From Pseudomonas sp. KNUC1026 (GTDB taxonomy: Bacteria; Pseudomonadota; Gammaproteobacteria; Pseudomonadales; Pseudomonadaceae): a stretch of DNA of 64,000 nucleotides. The position numbers and the translations under genes were made by a program. The notes under the pieces were generated by a model. The model saw only the letters and a list, made by a program, of their open reading frames with translations. It was not told the DNA's origin and searched no databases. The stretch is from positions 5,076,501-5,140,500 of the forward strand of contig NZ_CP087138.1 in NCBI RefSeq assembly GCF_021650705.1, given 5' to 3'. Shown piece by piece: positions 36,669-47,189 of this stretch (positions within the stretch are counted from its first letter, which is position 1; each line of letters begins with the position of its first letter).

Positions 36669-38303
36669 ATGGACCTGCGTGCTTACGCTGAGACCCATAA
36701 GGTCACCGACCAGCCACCGCTGTTGGAAGACTGCAACCTCTATCGCATCGACCTGCCGTTGCAGGCGTGGGTGCGGCGCTTCGGGGCAGGCTGGGCCGAA
36801 GCAGGCATCGACGCCTACGGTGCGCTGGCCGGCGGCCCGTTGATGGCCGCAGGGTTTCTCGCCAACCAGTACCCACCGCAATTTCATAGCCACGACCGCC
36901 AGGGGCATCGTATAGACCGGGTGGAGTTTCACCCTGCCTACCACCAGTTGATGCAGGCGGCCATCGAGCATGGCCTGCCGTCGGCACCCTGGGCTGCGCC
37001 TCGGCCCGGTGCTCACGTCGCCCGCGCCGCCACTACGTACCTGCACACCCAGGCCGAACCCGGCACTGGCTGCCCGCTGACCATGACATTCGCCAGCGTG
37101 CCGGTGCTCAATCGCGAGCCATCGATTGCCAGAATCTGGCTGCCCAAGGTGCTGGCCCGCAGTTACGACCCGCGTGACCTGCCGGCGGCGGAAAAAACCG
37201 GGCTCACCCTCGGTATGGCCATGACCGAGAAACAGGGCGGTACCGACGTGCGCGCCGACACTACCCGCGCCTGGCCGGTGGGCCAGCGGGGCGCGGGGCA
37301 GGCCTATGAGTTGCTGGGGCACAAGTGGTTCTGCTCAGCGCCCATGTGTGATGGCTTTCTTACGCTGGCGCAGACCGAGGCCGGGCTGGGCTGTTTTCTT
37401 CTGCCGCGCCAGCGCCCGGATGGCAGCCGCAACGAGCTTTACATCCAGCGGCTCAAGGACAAGCTGGGCAACTGCTCGAATGCGTCCAGCGAAATCGAGC
37501 TGCGCGGGGCGCTGGCCTGGCTGATCGGCGATGAAGGGCGCGGAATCTCGACCATTCTGGAGATGGTCGCGCTCACCCGCTTCGACTGCATGGTCGGCTC
37601 CAGCGCTCTGATGCGCCAGGCGCTGACCCAGGCCTCCCACCACTGCGCCTGGCGCCAGGTGGGCGGCCGGGTGCTCGCCGAGCAGCCGCTGATGCAGAAC
37701 GTGTTGGCGGACCTGGCGCTGGAAAGCGAGGCCGCGCTTGCGCTGAGCCTGCGCATGGCTCAAGCGCTGGACCGAGGTGAGGCAGCGTTCGTGCGGCTGG
37801 TGACGGCAGTGGGCAAATACTGGATCTGCAAGCGAGCGCCGGCGATGATCAATGAGGCCGCCGAATGCCTGGGTGGCGCGGGGTACATCGAAGACAGCAT
37901 CCTGCCCAGGCTCTACCGCGAGGCGCCGGTCAACTCCATCTGGGAGGGCTCGGGCAACGTGCAGTGCCTGGATGTGCTGCGTGCGCTGGAGCGCGAGCCC
38001 GGTGTGCTCGACAGCTTGTTCGCCGAGCTGGGCGATGGCCACGGCAGCCGGCCGCTGGCGGCCGCCATCACGCGATTGAAAAACGACCTGGCCGATACTG
38101 AGCAGGGCCCTTACCGGGCCCGGCAACTGACCGAGGCCATCGCCCTGGCCCTACAAGCAAAGCTGCTGCTCGAAGCCGGCGACAGCGATGTCAGCGATGC
38201 CTTCATCGCCAGCCGGCTTGGTGCTGCACACCGGGCCTTCGGCACATTGCCACGAGGCCTGGCGGTGGCGGCGCTGGTGGCACGTGCCAGCCCCATTGAG
38301 TGA
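36669..38303 (+). CDS. AidB-like acyl-CoA dehydrogenase
   Basis: 544 residues, close to the length of E. coli AidB (541). FAD-binding segments include LGMAMTEKQGGTDVRADTT, LLGHKWFCSAPMCDGFL and the C-terminal ECLGGAGYIEDSILPRLYREAPVNSIWEGSGN. AidB binds DNA and protects against alkylation in E. coli; whether this one acts on DNA or an acyl-CoA is unknown. It follows ladS by 49 bases. Confidence 0.87.
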   Translation: MDLRAYAETHKVTDQPPLLEDCNLYRIDLPLQAWVRRFGAGWAEAGIDAYGALAGGPLMAAGFLANQYPPQFHSHDRQGHRIDRVEFHPAYHQLMQAAIEHGLPSAPWAAPRPGAHVARAATTYLHTQAEPGTGCPLTMTFASVPVLNREPSIARIWLPKVLARSYDPRDLPAAEKTGLTLGMAMTEKQGGTDVRADTTRAWPVGQRGAGQAYELLGHKWFCSAPMCDGFLTLAQTEAGLGCFLLPRQRPDGSRNELYIQRLKDKLGNCSNASSEIELRGALAWLIGDEGRGISTILEMVALTRFDCMVGSSALMRQALTQASHHCAWRQVGGRVLAEQPLMQNVLADLALESEAALALSLRMAQALDRGEAAFVRLVTAVGKYWICKRAPAMINEAAECLGGAGYIEDSILPRLYREAPVNSIWEGSGNVQCLDVLRALEREPGVLDSLFAELGDGHGSRPLAAAITRLKNDLADTEQGPYRARQLTEAIALALQAKLLLEAGDSDVSDAFIASRLGAAHRAFGTLPRGLAVAALVARASPIE

Positions 38304-38356
38304 GCAGGTGCAAAGCAGGCAAGATGGGCGCACGCCCGAGCACAAGGATCAACACC

Positions 38357-39828
38357 GTGAGCGACAACACCGATGATTTCATCCGGGTGAACACCCTGAA
38401 GAGGCGGTAGAGCACCTGGCGGCGCTGCACGAACGCGCTACCGGCGCGTTGAACCAGGCGCTCAAGCGCTATCTGAAAGACCGCACCGAACCCACCGCCG
38501 AGCAGCGCCAGCAATTCCGCTACCCGCTGCTGCGGGTCGCCTACCAGGCCCACGGCGAGATCCCCAGCACCACGCGCGCCTACGCCAAGCTGCAAGTGCC
38601 TGGCACCTATTCGGTGACCGTTACCCAGCCGGCGGCTTTTCGCAAATACCTGCTCGAACAACTGCGCCCGCTGCTGCGCGATTTCGGCGTGTCGCTGGAA
38701 GTGGGCCCCAGTGACCAGAACATCCCGTACCCCTACGTGGTCGATCAGGGCGACGAGCTGGCCGGCACCGGCGTTACCGCTGCAGAGCTGGCTCGCGTAT
38801 TCCCCAGCACTGACCTCTCGGCCGTTACCGACAGCGTGGCCGATGGCTTGCTCGACTGGGCAGGCGCCGACGCCATGCCGCTGTCGCTGTTCGACGCTGC
38901 CCGCACCGATTTCTCGCTGCGCCGCCTGGTGCACTACACCGGCAGCGATTGGCGCCATGTGCAGCCATGGATCCTGCTGACCAACTACCACCGCTACGTC
39001 GACCAGTTCGTCGCCCACGGTCTCGAGCAGCTGCGCAATGACCCACGCTTCGTGCGCCTGGTGATGCCGGGCAACGTGGTCATCGAAAAGAGCATGGACA
39101 ACGGCGAGGCCCAGGCGCTGGTCGCCGGTGTGGTATGGCACCGTTACCAGATGCCGGCTTACCACCTGATCGCCGATGACGGTGATGGCGTCACCTTGGT
39201 CAACATCGGCGTCGGCCCGTCCAACGCCAAGAACATCACTGACCACCTGGCCGTATTGCGCCCGCACTGCTGGCTGATGATCGGCCACTGTGGCGGCCTG
39301 CGCCAATCGCAGACCATCGGCGACTACGTGCTGGCCCACGCCTACATGCGCCGTGACGGCATCCTCGATCGCGTGGTGCCGCCGCACATCCCGATCCCGG
39401 CGCTGGCAGAGGTGCAACTGGCGCTCCAGGAAGCGGCTGCGCAGGTGACTGGCGAGCGTGGCGATGAACTGAAGAAACGCCTGCGCACCGGTACCGTGCT
39501 CACCTACGACGACCGTAACTGGGAACTGCGCTGGGCTCAGGAGCGCCCGCTCATCAACCTGTCGCGTGCAGTCGCGGTAGACATGGAAAGCGGTACGATC
39601 GCCGCTCAAGGCTACCGCCTGCGGGTGCCGTATGGGACGTTGCTGTGCGTGTCGGACAAACCGCTGCACAGCGAGATCAAGCTGCCGGGCTCGGCCAACG
39701 CGTTCTACAACCGCGCGGTAAGCCAGCACCTGAAAATCGGCATCGCTGCATTGGACCTGTTGCGTACCGAGCTCAACTCGCTGCACTCGCGCAAACTGCG
39801 CAGCTTCGACGAGCCGCCGTTCCGCTGA
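38357..39828 (+). CDS. amn: AMP nucleosidase (one frameshift)
   Basis: Splits AMP to adenine and ribose 5-phosphate. The GTG at 38357 gives MSDNTDDFIRVNT. A C is missing near 38396 (VNT should continue PEEAVEHLAALHERATG). Corrected length is 490 residues. An N-terminal AMN-specific domain precedes a phosphorylase fold: GVGPSNAKNITDHLAVLRPHCWLMIGHCGG, VDMESGTIAAQGYRLRVPYGTLLCVSDKP. The rest of the frame is intact. Confidence 0.93.
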
Positions 39829-39840
39829 ATCTGGGAGCTT

Positions 39841-39902
39841 CAAGCCGCAAGCCGCAAGCCGCACGCTTGGAGCTTGGAGCTTGGAGCTTGGAGCTTGGAG
39901 CT
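39841..39902. repeat. Two adjacent 7-bp tandem repeat arrays
   Basis: CAAGCCG occurs three times in a row (39841-39861), and GCTTGGA five times (39865-39899, plus a partial GCT). They lie between the stops of convergent amn and the acyltransferase gene and could mutate by slippage. Confidence 0.9.
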
Positions 39903-39908
39903 ACAAGC

Positions 39909-40786
39909 TCACCCCATCTGCAACCTCAGTTGTTCGATCCGCTCATCCTTCTCTCGCCACAGCTGGTTGACCCAGCCCTGCACCTTCTCGCGAAAAACCG
40001 GGTCATTCTCGTAATCCCGGTAATCAGCTCCGGGGCGATCTCGCGGCTCTGGATGTCAACGATCACCTGGCTCACACGCCCGCACAGCAGATCCCAGAAC
40101 CCCGGCGCCTGCTTGCCGGGATACACCACCGTCACATCCAGCAAACGGTCGAGCTTGTCGCCCATCGCCGCCAGCACGAAGGCCACCCCGCCGGCCTTGG
40201 GCTTGAGCAGGTTGCGAAACGGCGAAGCCTGAGCGTCGTGCTTGGCCTGGGTGAAGCGGGTGCCTTCCAGGTAATTGACGACGGTGACCGGTTGGCGCTT
40301 GTACAGCTCGCACGCCTTGCGGGTGATTTCCAGGTCTTTGCCGCGCAGTTGCGGGTGCTTGGCCAGGAACGCCTTGCTGTAGCGCTTCATGAAGGGGTAG
40401 TCCAGCGCCCACCACGCCAGGCCCAGCAGCGGTACCCAGATCAGCTCCTTCTTGAGGAAGAACTTGAAGAACGGCGCACGGCGATTAAGCGCCTGAATCA
40501 GCGCCGGGATGTCGACCCATGACTGGTGATTGCTCATGACCAGGTAGGAGGTCTGAGTGTCGAGCGCCTCTGCGCCGCGGATGTCCCAACGAGTCGGTGT
40601 ACACAGAGCGAAGATCGCCTTGTTGATCTCGGCCCACGTTTCAGCGAACCACATCACGCCAGCGGACATCACATCGCGGCTGCGGCCTGGGGCGATCAGC
40701 TTGAGCAGGCCCAGCAGCACCAGTGGGCCGATCAGTATCAGGGTGTTGAGCGATAGCAGCAGGGCAGTGACCAGGCCTGTGAGCAT
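39909..40786 (-). CDS. PlsC-family acyltransferase, YihG-like (one frameshift)
   Basis: Membrane-bound acyltransferase of phospholipid metabolism. One or two N-terminal hydrophobic segments (LTGLVTALLLSLNTLILIGPLVLLGLL) lead to the HX4D motif (SNHQSWVD) and the substrate motif YLEGTRFT. One base is missing near 40018: 'ELITG' should continue DYENDPVFREKVQ. The restored C-terminus ends at the TGA at 39909-39911, 292 residues in total. Acyl donor and acceptor are not visible from sequence. Confidence 0.82.
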
Positions 40787-40982
40787 GGGGCGACTCTTGG
40801 GAAATTGTTCTGGCTGGCAATGATACGGGGCGGCCGTGCGGCGCCAAATCTTCGTGACTGAGCGTTAGTTCATGAAATTTTTACTTTTTATTACTGCAAC
40901 CGTGCCCGTACCTTAGTCGAACCAATGTCGGTGCAAGGGTCGAACTGGCCAATGCACCTGGATACGAAAGGAAATCTCCGAC

Positions 40983-41492
40983 GTGAAATACGTGCTCGCC
41001 CTGCTGCCGTTCCTGGCGCTTCCCGCCCTGGCCGACCAACCGACCATTTACGGCCGTTACGAGTATTTCCAGCTGCCGGAGCTGGACCAGACGCTCAAGG
41101 CAAAGATGGACACCGGCGCGTTGACGGCCTCGTTGTCGGCGAAGGACATCGAAACCTTCACCCGCGGTGGTGAGGATTGGGTGCGCTTTCGCCTGGCGAC
41201 CAAAGGTGGCGATGGCAAGGTCTACGAGCACAAGATTGCGCGCATCAGCCGCATCAAGAGCCGCGCCGATGAAAACGACGGTGATGATGAAGGCGCTGAG
41301 GTGGCCAAGCGCCCAGTGATCGAGCTGGCGCTGTGCCTGGGTGAAGTGCAGCGCACCATCGAGGTGAACCTCACCGACCGCAGCAGCTTCAACTACCCGC
41401 TGCTGATCGGCGCCAAAGGCCTGCGCGAGTTCGACGCTGCGGTCAACCCGGCACGCCGCTATGTGGCCGGTCAGCCGGATTGCCGCGGCTGA
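40983..41492 (+). CDS. RimB/retropepsin-like aspartic protease family protein
   Basis: 169 residues with a signal peptide (MKYVLALLPFLALPALA). The retropepsin active-site motif is AKMDTGALTASLSA; the C-terminal flap-like part is RSSFNYPLLIGAKGLREFDAAVNPARRY. This is the family often called 'ATP-dependent zinc protease' or RimB-like (COG4067); the signal peptide suggests periplasmic action. GTG start at 40983 with AAGGA upstream. The 196-base leader is AT-rich. Confidence 0.78.
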   Translation: MKYVLALLPFLALPALADQPTIYGRYEYFQLPELDQTLKAKMDTGALTASLSAKDIETFTRGGEDWVRFRLATKGGDGKVYEHKIARISRIKSRADENDGDDEGAEVAKRPVIELALCLGEVQRTIEVNLTDRSSFNYPLLIGAKGLREFDAAVNPARRYVAGQPDCRG

Positions 41493-41507
41493 GCCGATAA
41501 GGGCTGC

Positions 41508-42212
41508 TCACATGCGTGGCTGGGCCTGGCGCCGGCGCCACTGCTCCAGCCGCTGGGCCAGCGCTTGCGGCGTTTCGATACCGTCGCGGCGAGCGTAAGC
41601 GAACAGCATCAAGGCGATTTCTGCAGTCACCTGAGCATCGGCCACGGCGTGATGGCGTTCGGCAATGTGCAAGCCCATGTGGGCAATCCAGTCATCCAGC
41701 CCTGAGCCCGGCCGCGGCCCCTCGGGAAACAGCATCGGCGCCAGCTCCGCCACATCGAGAAAGTGTGCCTGCCAGCGGTATCCCAGGCTGTGCTTCATCG
41801 CTCGCGCCAGCATCTGTTGATCGAAGGGCGCGTGGTAGGCCAGCAGCGGGCTGTCGCCCACATAGTTGAGAAAGCTCGAGCAAAGCCTCGGCAGGCTCCA
41901 CACCGGCGGCCAGCGCGTTAGGGCCGAGCCCGTGCAACAGCACGCTGGGCCCCGGCCGGTGTTCCCGCGCTAGCGTGCACTGGAAGCTTGCCCGAAGCGA
42001 GATCGCGCCGTTTTCGATGGCGACCGCACCGATGGAGAGTACCTCGTCGCGGGTCAGGCTCAGGCCGCTGGTTTCTACATCCACCACCACCCAGCGCTGC
42101 TGGGCCAGGCTGTGGGCGGCCTGCCACGGCAGTGCGGGGGCAGCGCAGCCAGGCGCGCTTGTTGGGTGGGGTCCTGGCAAGGCGTGGGGCGCAGCCAGTC
42201 GAACAGCCTCAC
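41508..42212 (-). CDS. 3'-5' exonuclease, DnaQ/PolC-epsilon family (two frameshifts)
   Basis: DEDD exonuclease of 234 residues after correction. ExoI motif VVVDVETSGLS, middle region LAYHAPFDQQML, and ExoIII HHAVADAQVTAE giving a DEDDh set. The GTG at 42212 (MRLFDWLRPTPCQD) overlaps the stop of the upstream gene (GTGA). A base is missing in the G5 run at 42136-42140 and one is extra near 41874; they compensate in length. Coupled to the cNMP/CBS/DUF294 gene, as in other Pseudomonas. Confidence 0.82.
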
Positions 42213-44144
42213 AGCTGATACCTCAAGCTCAGGCTCGCTTGCAGGCGCTGAGCCTGGCGCAGGGACTCGCGCAGGATGCGCCGGTCGAGGTGGTTAAGGG
42301 TGTCCGGGTCGAGCCGGTTGCCCAGCGGGAGGTTGTTGCGGGCCTGGCTCTGGTGCTGCTGCATGCGCGTTTGCTGGATGAACTGATACGCCTCTTCATA
42401 AGCCGCACCGTCGTGCGGGTCGATCGCTTCGCGCAGCACCAACTGGCGCAGGCGCTCCAGGGTATTGCTGGCGTCGATGCCATTGGCCAGGGCCAGCAGG
42501 CGCACGCCATCGACGAACGGGCCCAGGCCTTGGGTCTTCAGGTCGAGCGTGGCGGCTTTGTCGCTGCCCTTGCGGGTGAGCACGAAGTCGCGGAAGCGCC
42601 CCACGGGGGCGCTGGCGCAGGGCATTATCGGCCATGAAACGCTGGAACAGCGGGCTGGCGGCGATTTGCGCGATCACGCCCTGGCGCAACTGGTGAACCG
42701 GCTGTTCATCGCCCCACACCGCACGCAGGTCGAAATAGATACTGGAGGCCAGCAGGTTTTCCGGGGTCGCCTCGCGCACCATCCCGGCAAAACGCCGCGC
42801 CCACTCGGCCCGGGACAGGCGCAGCTCGGGGTTGCCGGCCATTACCTGGCCCTGGCACAGCGCAAACCCGCACTGGGCCAGCGCCAGGTTGATCTGGTGC
42901 GCCAGCGGCAGAAGGCGCTGGCGGTGTTCTTCGGCCTGCACGGCGTCATCGGCCTCGAACAGAATGCCGTTGTCCTGATCGGTGTGCAGGGTTTGTTCCT
43001 GGCGGCCTTCACTGCCGAAGGTGAGCCAGGTGAAGGGCAGGCCAGGGTCGTCCCATTGCTCGATGCACAGCTCGATCACCCGGCAGGTGGTGTGGTCGTT
43101 GAGCTGGGTGATGATGCGGGTGATTTGCGTGGAGGAAGCGCCGAAGGCCAGCATGCGCTCGACCATCTGGCCGATCTCACCGCGCAGCGACACCAGTGTT
43201 TCCACCCGTGGCGCGTGGCGGATGGCACGGGCCAGGTGCACCAGGTCGACCCGCTGCAGCGAAAACAGGTCGCGCTCGGACACCACGCCGCACAAGCGCC
43301 CGCCGTTGACCAGGCACACGTGCGCGATGTGCCGCTCGGTCATGGCCATGGCGGCGTCGAAGGCACTCGCCTCCGGCGTCAGGGCAAAAGGCGCCTTGCT
43401 CATGTGGGCCTCGATGGGGCTGGCCAGGTCCGCCGCGCCTTCTGCAATCACCTGGCGCAGGTCGCGCAGGGTAAAGATGCCCAAGGGCGCCTGTTCAGCG
43501 TCGACGATCACGATGCTGCCCACCTGTTGCTCATGCATCGCTCGCACGGCCTCACGCACGGGCGTCGCAGGCTCGCAGGTGACCGGGTGGCGCATGGCCA
43601 GGTCGCCCAGCCGCGTGTTGAGGGAATACTGGGTGCCCAGGGTTTCCACCGCCTGGCGGCGCACTTGCAGGTTCACCTGATCGAGCAGGCTGCTCACACC
43701 GCGCAGGGCGAAATCGCGGAACGGCTCGGAGAGGGCAAACAGGCGTATGAAGGCAGCTTTGGGCAACTGGAAGCAAAAGGTGTCTTCGCCGGCCAGGTGC
43801 TCGGTGCGCGTGGCGCGCTCGCCCAGCAGGGCGGCCAGCGGAAAGCATTCGCCGGTGGTGATTTCGAAGGTGGTTTCGTTGCCGCCGCGAGCGCTGTGCG
43901 GGCGTTCGCCCACCACCCGGCCCTGCTTGACGATATGAAAATGCTCCACGGGCCCGTCGGTAGGCTTGAGGATGCTTTCGCCGCTGGCGAAGAATCGCAG
44001 CTGGCATTGCTCCACCAGAAAGCTCAGGTGGGCAAGGTCCATCTGGTTGAACGGCGGAAAGCGTTGCAGGAACTGCAGCGTGCCCTGCACGTTCTGCAGT
44101 ACCGCCGTGCGGCCGGCCTGGGTGAGGGCGTCGGCTTTGCTCAT
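42209..44144 (-). CDS. cNMP-binding/CBS/DUF294 nucleotidyltransferase protein (one frameshift)
   Basis: About 644 residues after correction. Order: cyclic-nucleotide-binding domain (about 25-140), a CBS pair (about 165-290, VREAVRAMHEQQVGSIVIVD), DUF294 nucleotidyltransferase (GSEGRQEQTLHTDQDNG) and a DUF294 C-terminal helical domain. The G5 run at 42605-42609 is one base long, breaking QRFMADNALRQRP from VGRFRDFVLTRKG. A GlnD-like transferase domain under ligand control suggests a regulatory nucleotidylating protein, but the target is unknown. Shares four bases with the exonuclease. Confidence 0.85.
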
Positions 44145-44341
44145 GGGCGTGCACCGTTGTTTTTGTTATCAGAACCCATGCTGTGCTTTGCCCCTTGGCG
44201 TGCCCATTGGACGTAAGTCTAAAAAATCAGACAAAGTGGAAATTATCGCGTCAGGGTGTGCAAGGCACCCTGTGCGTGGTCAAAATCAAGCCTGGTCTAT
44301 CGTAGACAGAGCGCTCACCCGCTGGAAGCCGACACTGCCCC

Positions 44342-44785
44342 ATGATCGAGCTGGATATCCTCACCGACGCCGAACGCGAAGCACTCAGTGAAGTGCTGCT
44401 GGCCCCTGGCCCGACAGCTGGGCGCGTGCTGGTGGTCGACGACGACCGCGACTCCCGTGAGCTGCTGGCCGAAATTCTGGCCCTGCACGGCATCAGTTGC
44501 CTGGTGGCCGACAGTGCGCAAAGCGCTTTCGACCTGCTGATGAGCAATCGCTCGATAGGGTTGCTGGTGACTGACTTGCGCATGGGGCCCGATGACGGCC
44601 TGAGCTTGATCCGCCAGGTCCGCGCGTCAGAGCGCGCGGCGTTGCCGATCATCATCGTCTCGGGCAATGCCGGGGTGCGGGACGCCATCGAAGCCATGCA
44701 CCTGAGCGTGGTGGACTTTCTGCTCAAGCCCATCGACGTGGCCGAGCTGCTGACGCTGGTGCGGCGGGAGCTGAACCTGAATTGA
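44342..44785 (+). CDS. Stand-alone response regulator
   Basis: 147 residues, one receiver domain (about 27-145) with no output domain. Acidic pocket VLVVDDDRDSREL, phospho-acceptor Asp in LLVTDLRMGPDDG, switch Ser in IIIVSGNAG and Lys in FLLKPIDVAEL: all key residues are present. No kinase is adjacent. It is divergent from the cNMP/CBS protein, 197 bases apart, suggesting but not proving a functional link. Confidence 0.88.
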   Translation: MIELDILTDAEREALSEVLLAPGPTAGRVLVVDDDRDSRELLAEILALHGISCLVADSAQSAFDLLMSNRSIGLLVTDLRMGPDDGLSLIRQVRASERAALPIIIVSGNAGVRDAIEAMHLSVVDFLLKPIDVAELLTLVRRELNLN

Positions 44786-44786
44786 C

Positions 44787-44814
44787 CGGGGCGGCCTTGG
44801 CCGCCCCGTTTTCC
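44787..44814. terminator. Terminator between convergent response regulator and glcB
   Basis: CGGGGCGGC (44787-44795) pairs perfectly with GCCGCCCCG (44800-44808) around CTTG, with a TTTTCCC tail on the plus strand. It starts 1 base after the response-regulator stop and may serve both genes. Confidence 0.75.
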
Positions 44815-44815
44815 C

Positions 44816-46994
44816 TCAACCGCGTTGCGCGGCCTTGAACTGCCGGCGCCGGCGGTGCAGCACCGGCTCCGTGTAGCCATTGGGCTGGCGCGCACCTTCG
44901 AGCACCAGCTCCAGTGCAGCTTCGAAGGCAATGTTGTCGTCGAAGTCGGGCGCCATCGGCCGGTACAGCGGGTCGCCTGCGTTCTGCCGGTCGACGACCG
45001 GTGCCATACGTTTGAAGCTGTGGACTACGTCCTGCTCGGTCGTTACCCCATGGCGCAGCCAGTTGGCCAGCAACTGGCTCGAGATACGCAACGTGGCGCG
45101 GTCTTCCATCAGCGCGACATCGTGGATGTCGGGCACCTTCGAACAGCCCACGCCCTGGTCGATCCAGCGCACCACGTAGCCCAGGATGCTCTGCGCGTTG
45201 TTGTCCAGCTCCTCCTGAATCGCCTGCTCCGACCAGCCCAGGTCGTTGGCCAGCGGAATGTGCAGGATGTCGTCCAGCGAGGCCCGTGGCCGGCCTGCGA
45301 TCTCGGCCTGGCGTGCCTGCACGTCGACCTGGTGATAATGCAGAGCATGCAGCGTGGCAGCAGTAGGCGAGGGCACCCGAGCGGTATTGGCGCCAGCCTG
45401 TGGATGGCCGACCTTCTGCTTGAGCATTTCGGCCATCAGATCAGGCATGGCCCACATGCCTTTGCCTATCTGCGCCCGGCCCTTCAGGCCGGCAGCCAGG
45501 CCCAGGTCGACGTTCTGGTTTTCGTAAGCGGCGATCCACGGCTCGGCCTTCATGGCCGCCTTGCGTACCATCGGGCCGGCTTCCATGGAGGTGTGGATCT
45601 CGTCGCCGGTGCGGTCGAGAAAACCCGTATTGATGAACACCACACGCTCGCGGGCTTCATGGATGCAGGCCTTGAGGTTCACCGTGGTACGCCGCTCCTC
45701 GTCCATGATGCCCACTTTCAAGGTATTGGCTGGCAGCCCGAGCACCTGCTCGATGCGGCCGAACAGCTCGACGGTGAAGGCCACTTCTTCGGGGCCGTGC
45801 ATCTTCGGCTTGACGATGTACACCGAGCCGCTGCGGCTGTTGCGCAGCGCGCCCTGGCCCTGGAGGTCGTGAATCGCGGCCAGGGCGGTGAACAGGCCGT
45901 CGAGAATGCCTTCGGGCACTTCGTTGCCATGAGCATCGAGCACTGCGTCGTTGGTCATCAGGTGGCCAACGTTGCGCACGAACAGCAGCGAGCGGCCATG
46001 CAGCGTCAGCTCGCCGCCAGCGGCGGCCTGGTAATGGCGGTCAGGGCTGAGCGTGCGTGTGAAGGTGCTGCCCTGCTTGCTGACGGTTTCGGCGAGGTCG
46101 CCTTTCATCAACCCCAGCCAGTTGCGGTACACCAGCACTTTGTCTTCTGCGTCGACCGCGGCGACCGAATCTTCGCAGTCCATGATGGTGGTGACCGCTG
46201 ACTCCAGCGCCACATCCTTGATGTGAGCGGCGTCGGTCTTGCCGATCGGGTGGCTGGCGTCGAACTGGATCTCGAAATGCAGGCCGTGGTTGCGCAACAG
46301 CAATGCGGTCGGCTGATTGGCATCACCTTGGAAGCCGATCAGCTGTGCCGGCTGCTTGAGGGCGCTGCGTTGGCCACTCTTGAGCGTTACCTGCAAGGCA
46401 CCGTGTTCGACGGCATAGGCCTGGGCATCACTGTGGCTGCCGCTGGCGAGCGGGGCCGCCTGGTCGAGGAACTGGCGGGCGAAGGCGATGACCTTCTCGC
46501 CGCGAGCGGGGTTGTAACCCTGGCCTTTTTCCGCGCCACCGGCTTCGCTGATGGCATCGGTACCGTAGAGCGCGTCGTACAGCGAGCCCCAGCGGGCGTT
46601 GGCGGCGTTGAGAGCGAAGCGTGCGTTGCTCACCGGCACCACCAACTGCGGGCCGGCAATCTCGGCGATTTCCTGATCCACGTTGGCGGTGCTGGCGCTG
46701 AAGTCGGCAGGTTCCGGCACCAGGTAGCCGATGCGCTGCAGGAAGGCTTTGTAAGTGGCCGGGTCATGGGCCTGGCCGGCGCGCTCCTGGTGCCAACGGT
46801 CGATCTGCGCCTGCAGGTCGTCGCGCTTGGCCAGCAGATACGCGATTTTTCGGGGCAAGGTCGTTGATCAGGCGCTCGGCGCCTACCCAGAAGGCCTCGG
46901 TATTCACGCCGGTGCCGGGGATGGCTTCCCGGTCGACGAAATCGAACAGAGCCTTGGCGACCTTCAGGCCGCCGACGGATACGTAGTTGGTCAT
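44816..46994 (-). CDS. glcB: Malate synthase G (one frameshift)
   Basis: Condenses glyoxylate and acetyl-CoA in the glyoxylate bypass. Start MTNYVSVGGLKVAKALFDFVD. TIM-barrel segments include VESAVTTIMDCEDSVAAVDAEDK-type and GSVYIVKPKMHGPEEV, NTLKVGIMDEERRTTVNL; the catalytic base Asp region is at the C-terminal VGCSKVPDIHDVALMEDRATLRIS. One base is extra near 46839 (INDLAPKNR should run into LLAKRDDLQAQID). Corrected length is 725 residues, as expected. Confidence 0.95.
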
Positions 46995-47046
46995 CGCTTG
47001 CCTCACTCTTGCGCGCAGGGCGCGTTCTTGTCGGTTTTCGTCGGTT

Positions 47047-47074
47047 ATGTAGTGCAGGGTTTTCGATACTACAT
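47047..47074 (-). promoter_or_regulatory. Inverted repeat upstream of glcB
   Basis: ATGTAGT (47047-47053) and ACTACAT (47068-47074) form a perfect inverted repeat with a 14-base spacer, about 53 bases before the glcB start and 116 before the GcvR-like gene. It looks like a dimeric operator; the regulator is unknown to me. Confidence 0.35.
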
Positions 47075-47189
47075 GAGCGCCGCGCAGGAAGAAAATCAGA
47101 CTAATGGGTCACATCCGAAGGCATCGCAGCCATCGCTGAGCGGCCATTGCCCGCTGACTATACTCAAGGCCTCTGACGGAGGAACGACT

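Noticed and set aside
44145..44341. Short inverted repeats (AGGGTG/CACCCT and GTCTA/TAGAC) in the divergent gap
   Set aside because: Too short and too common to call an operator or promoter without conservation data.
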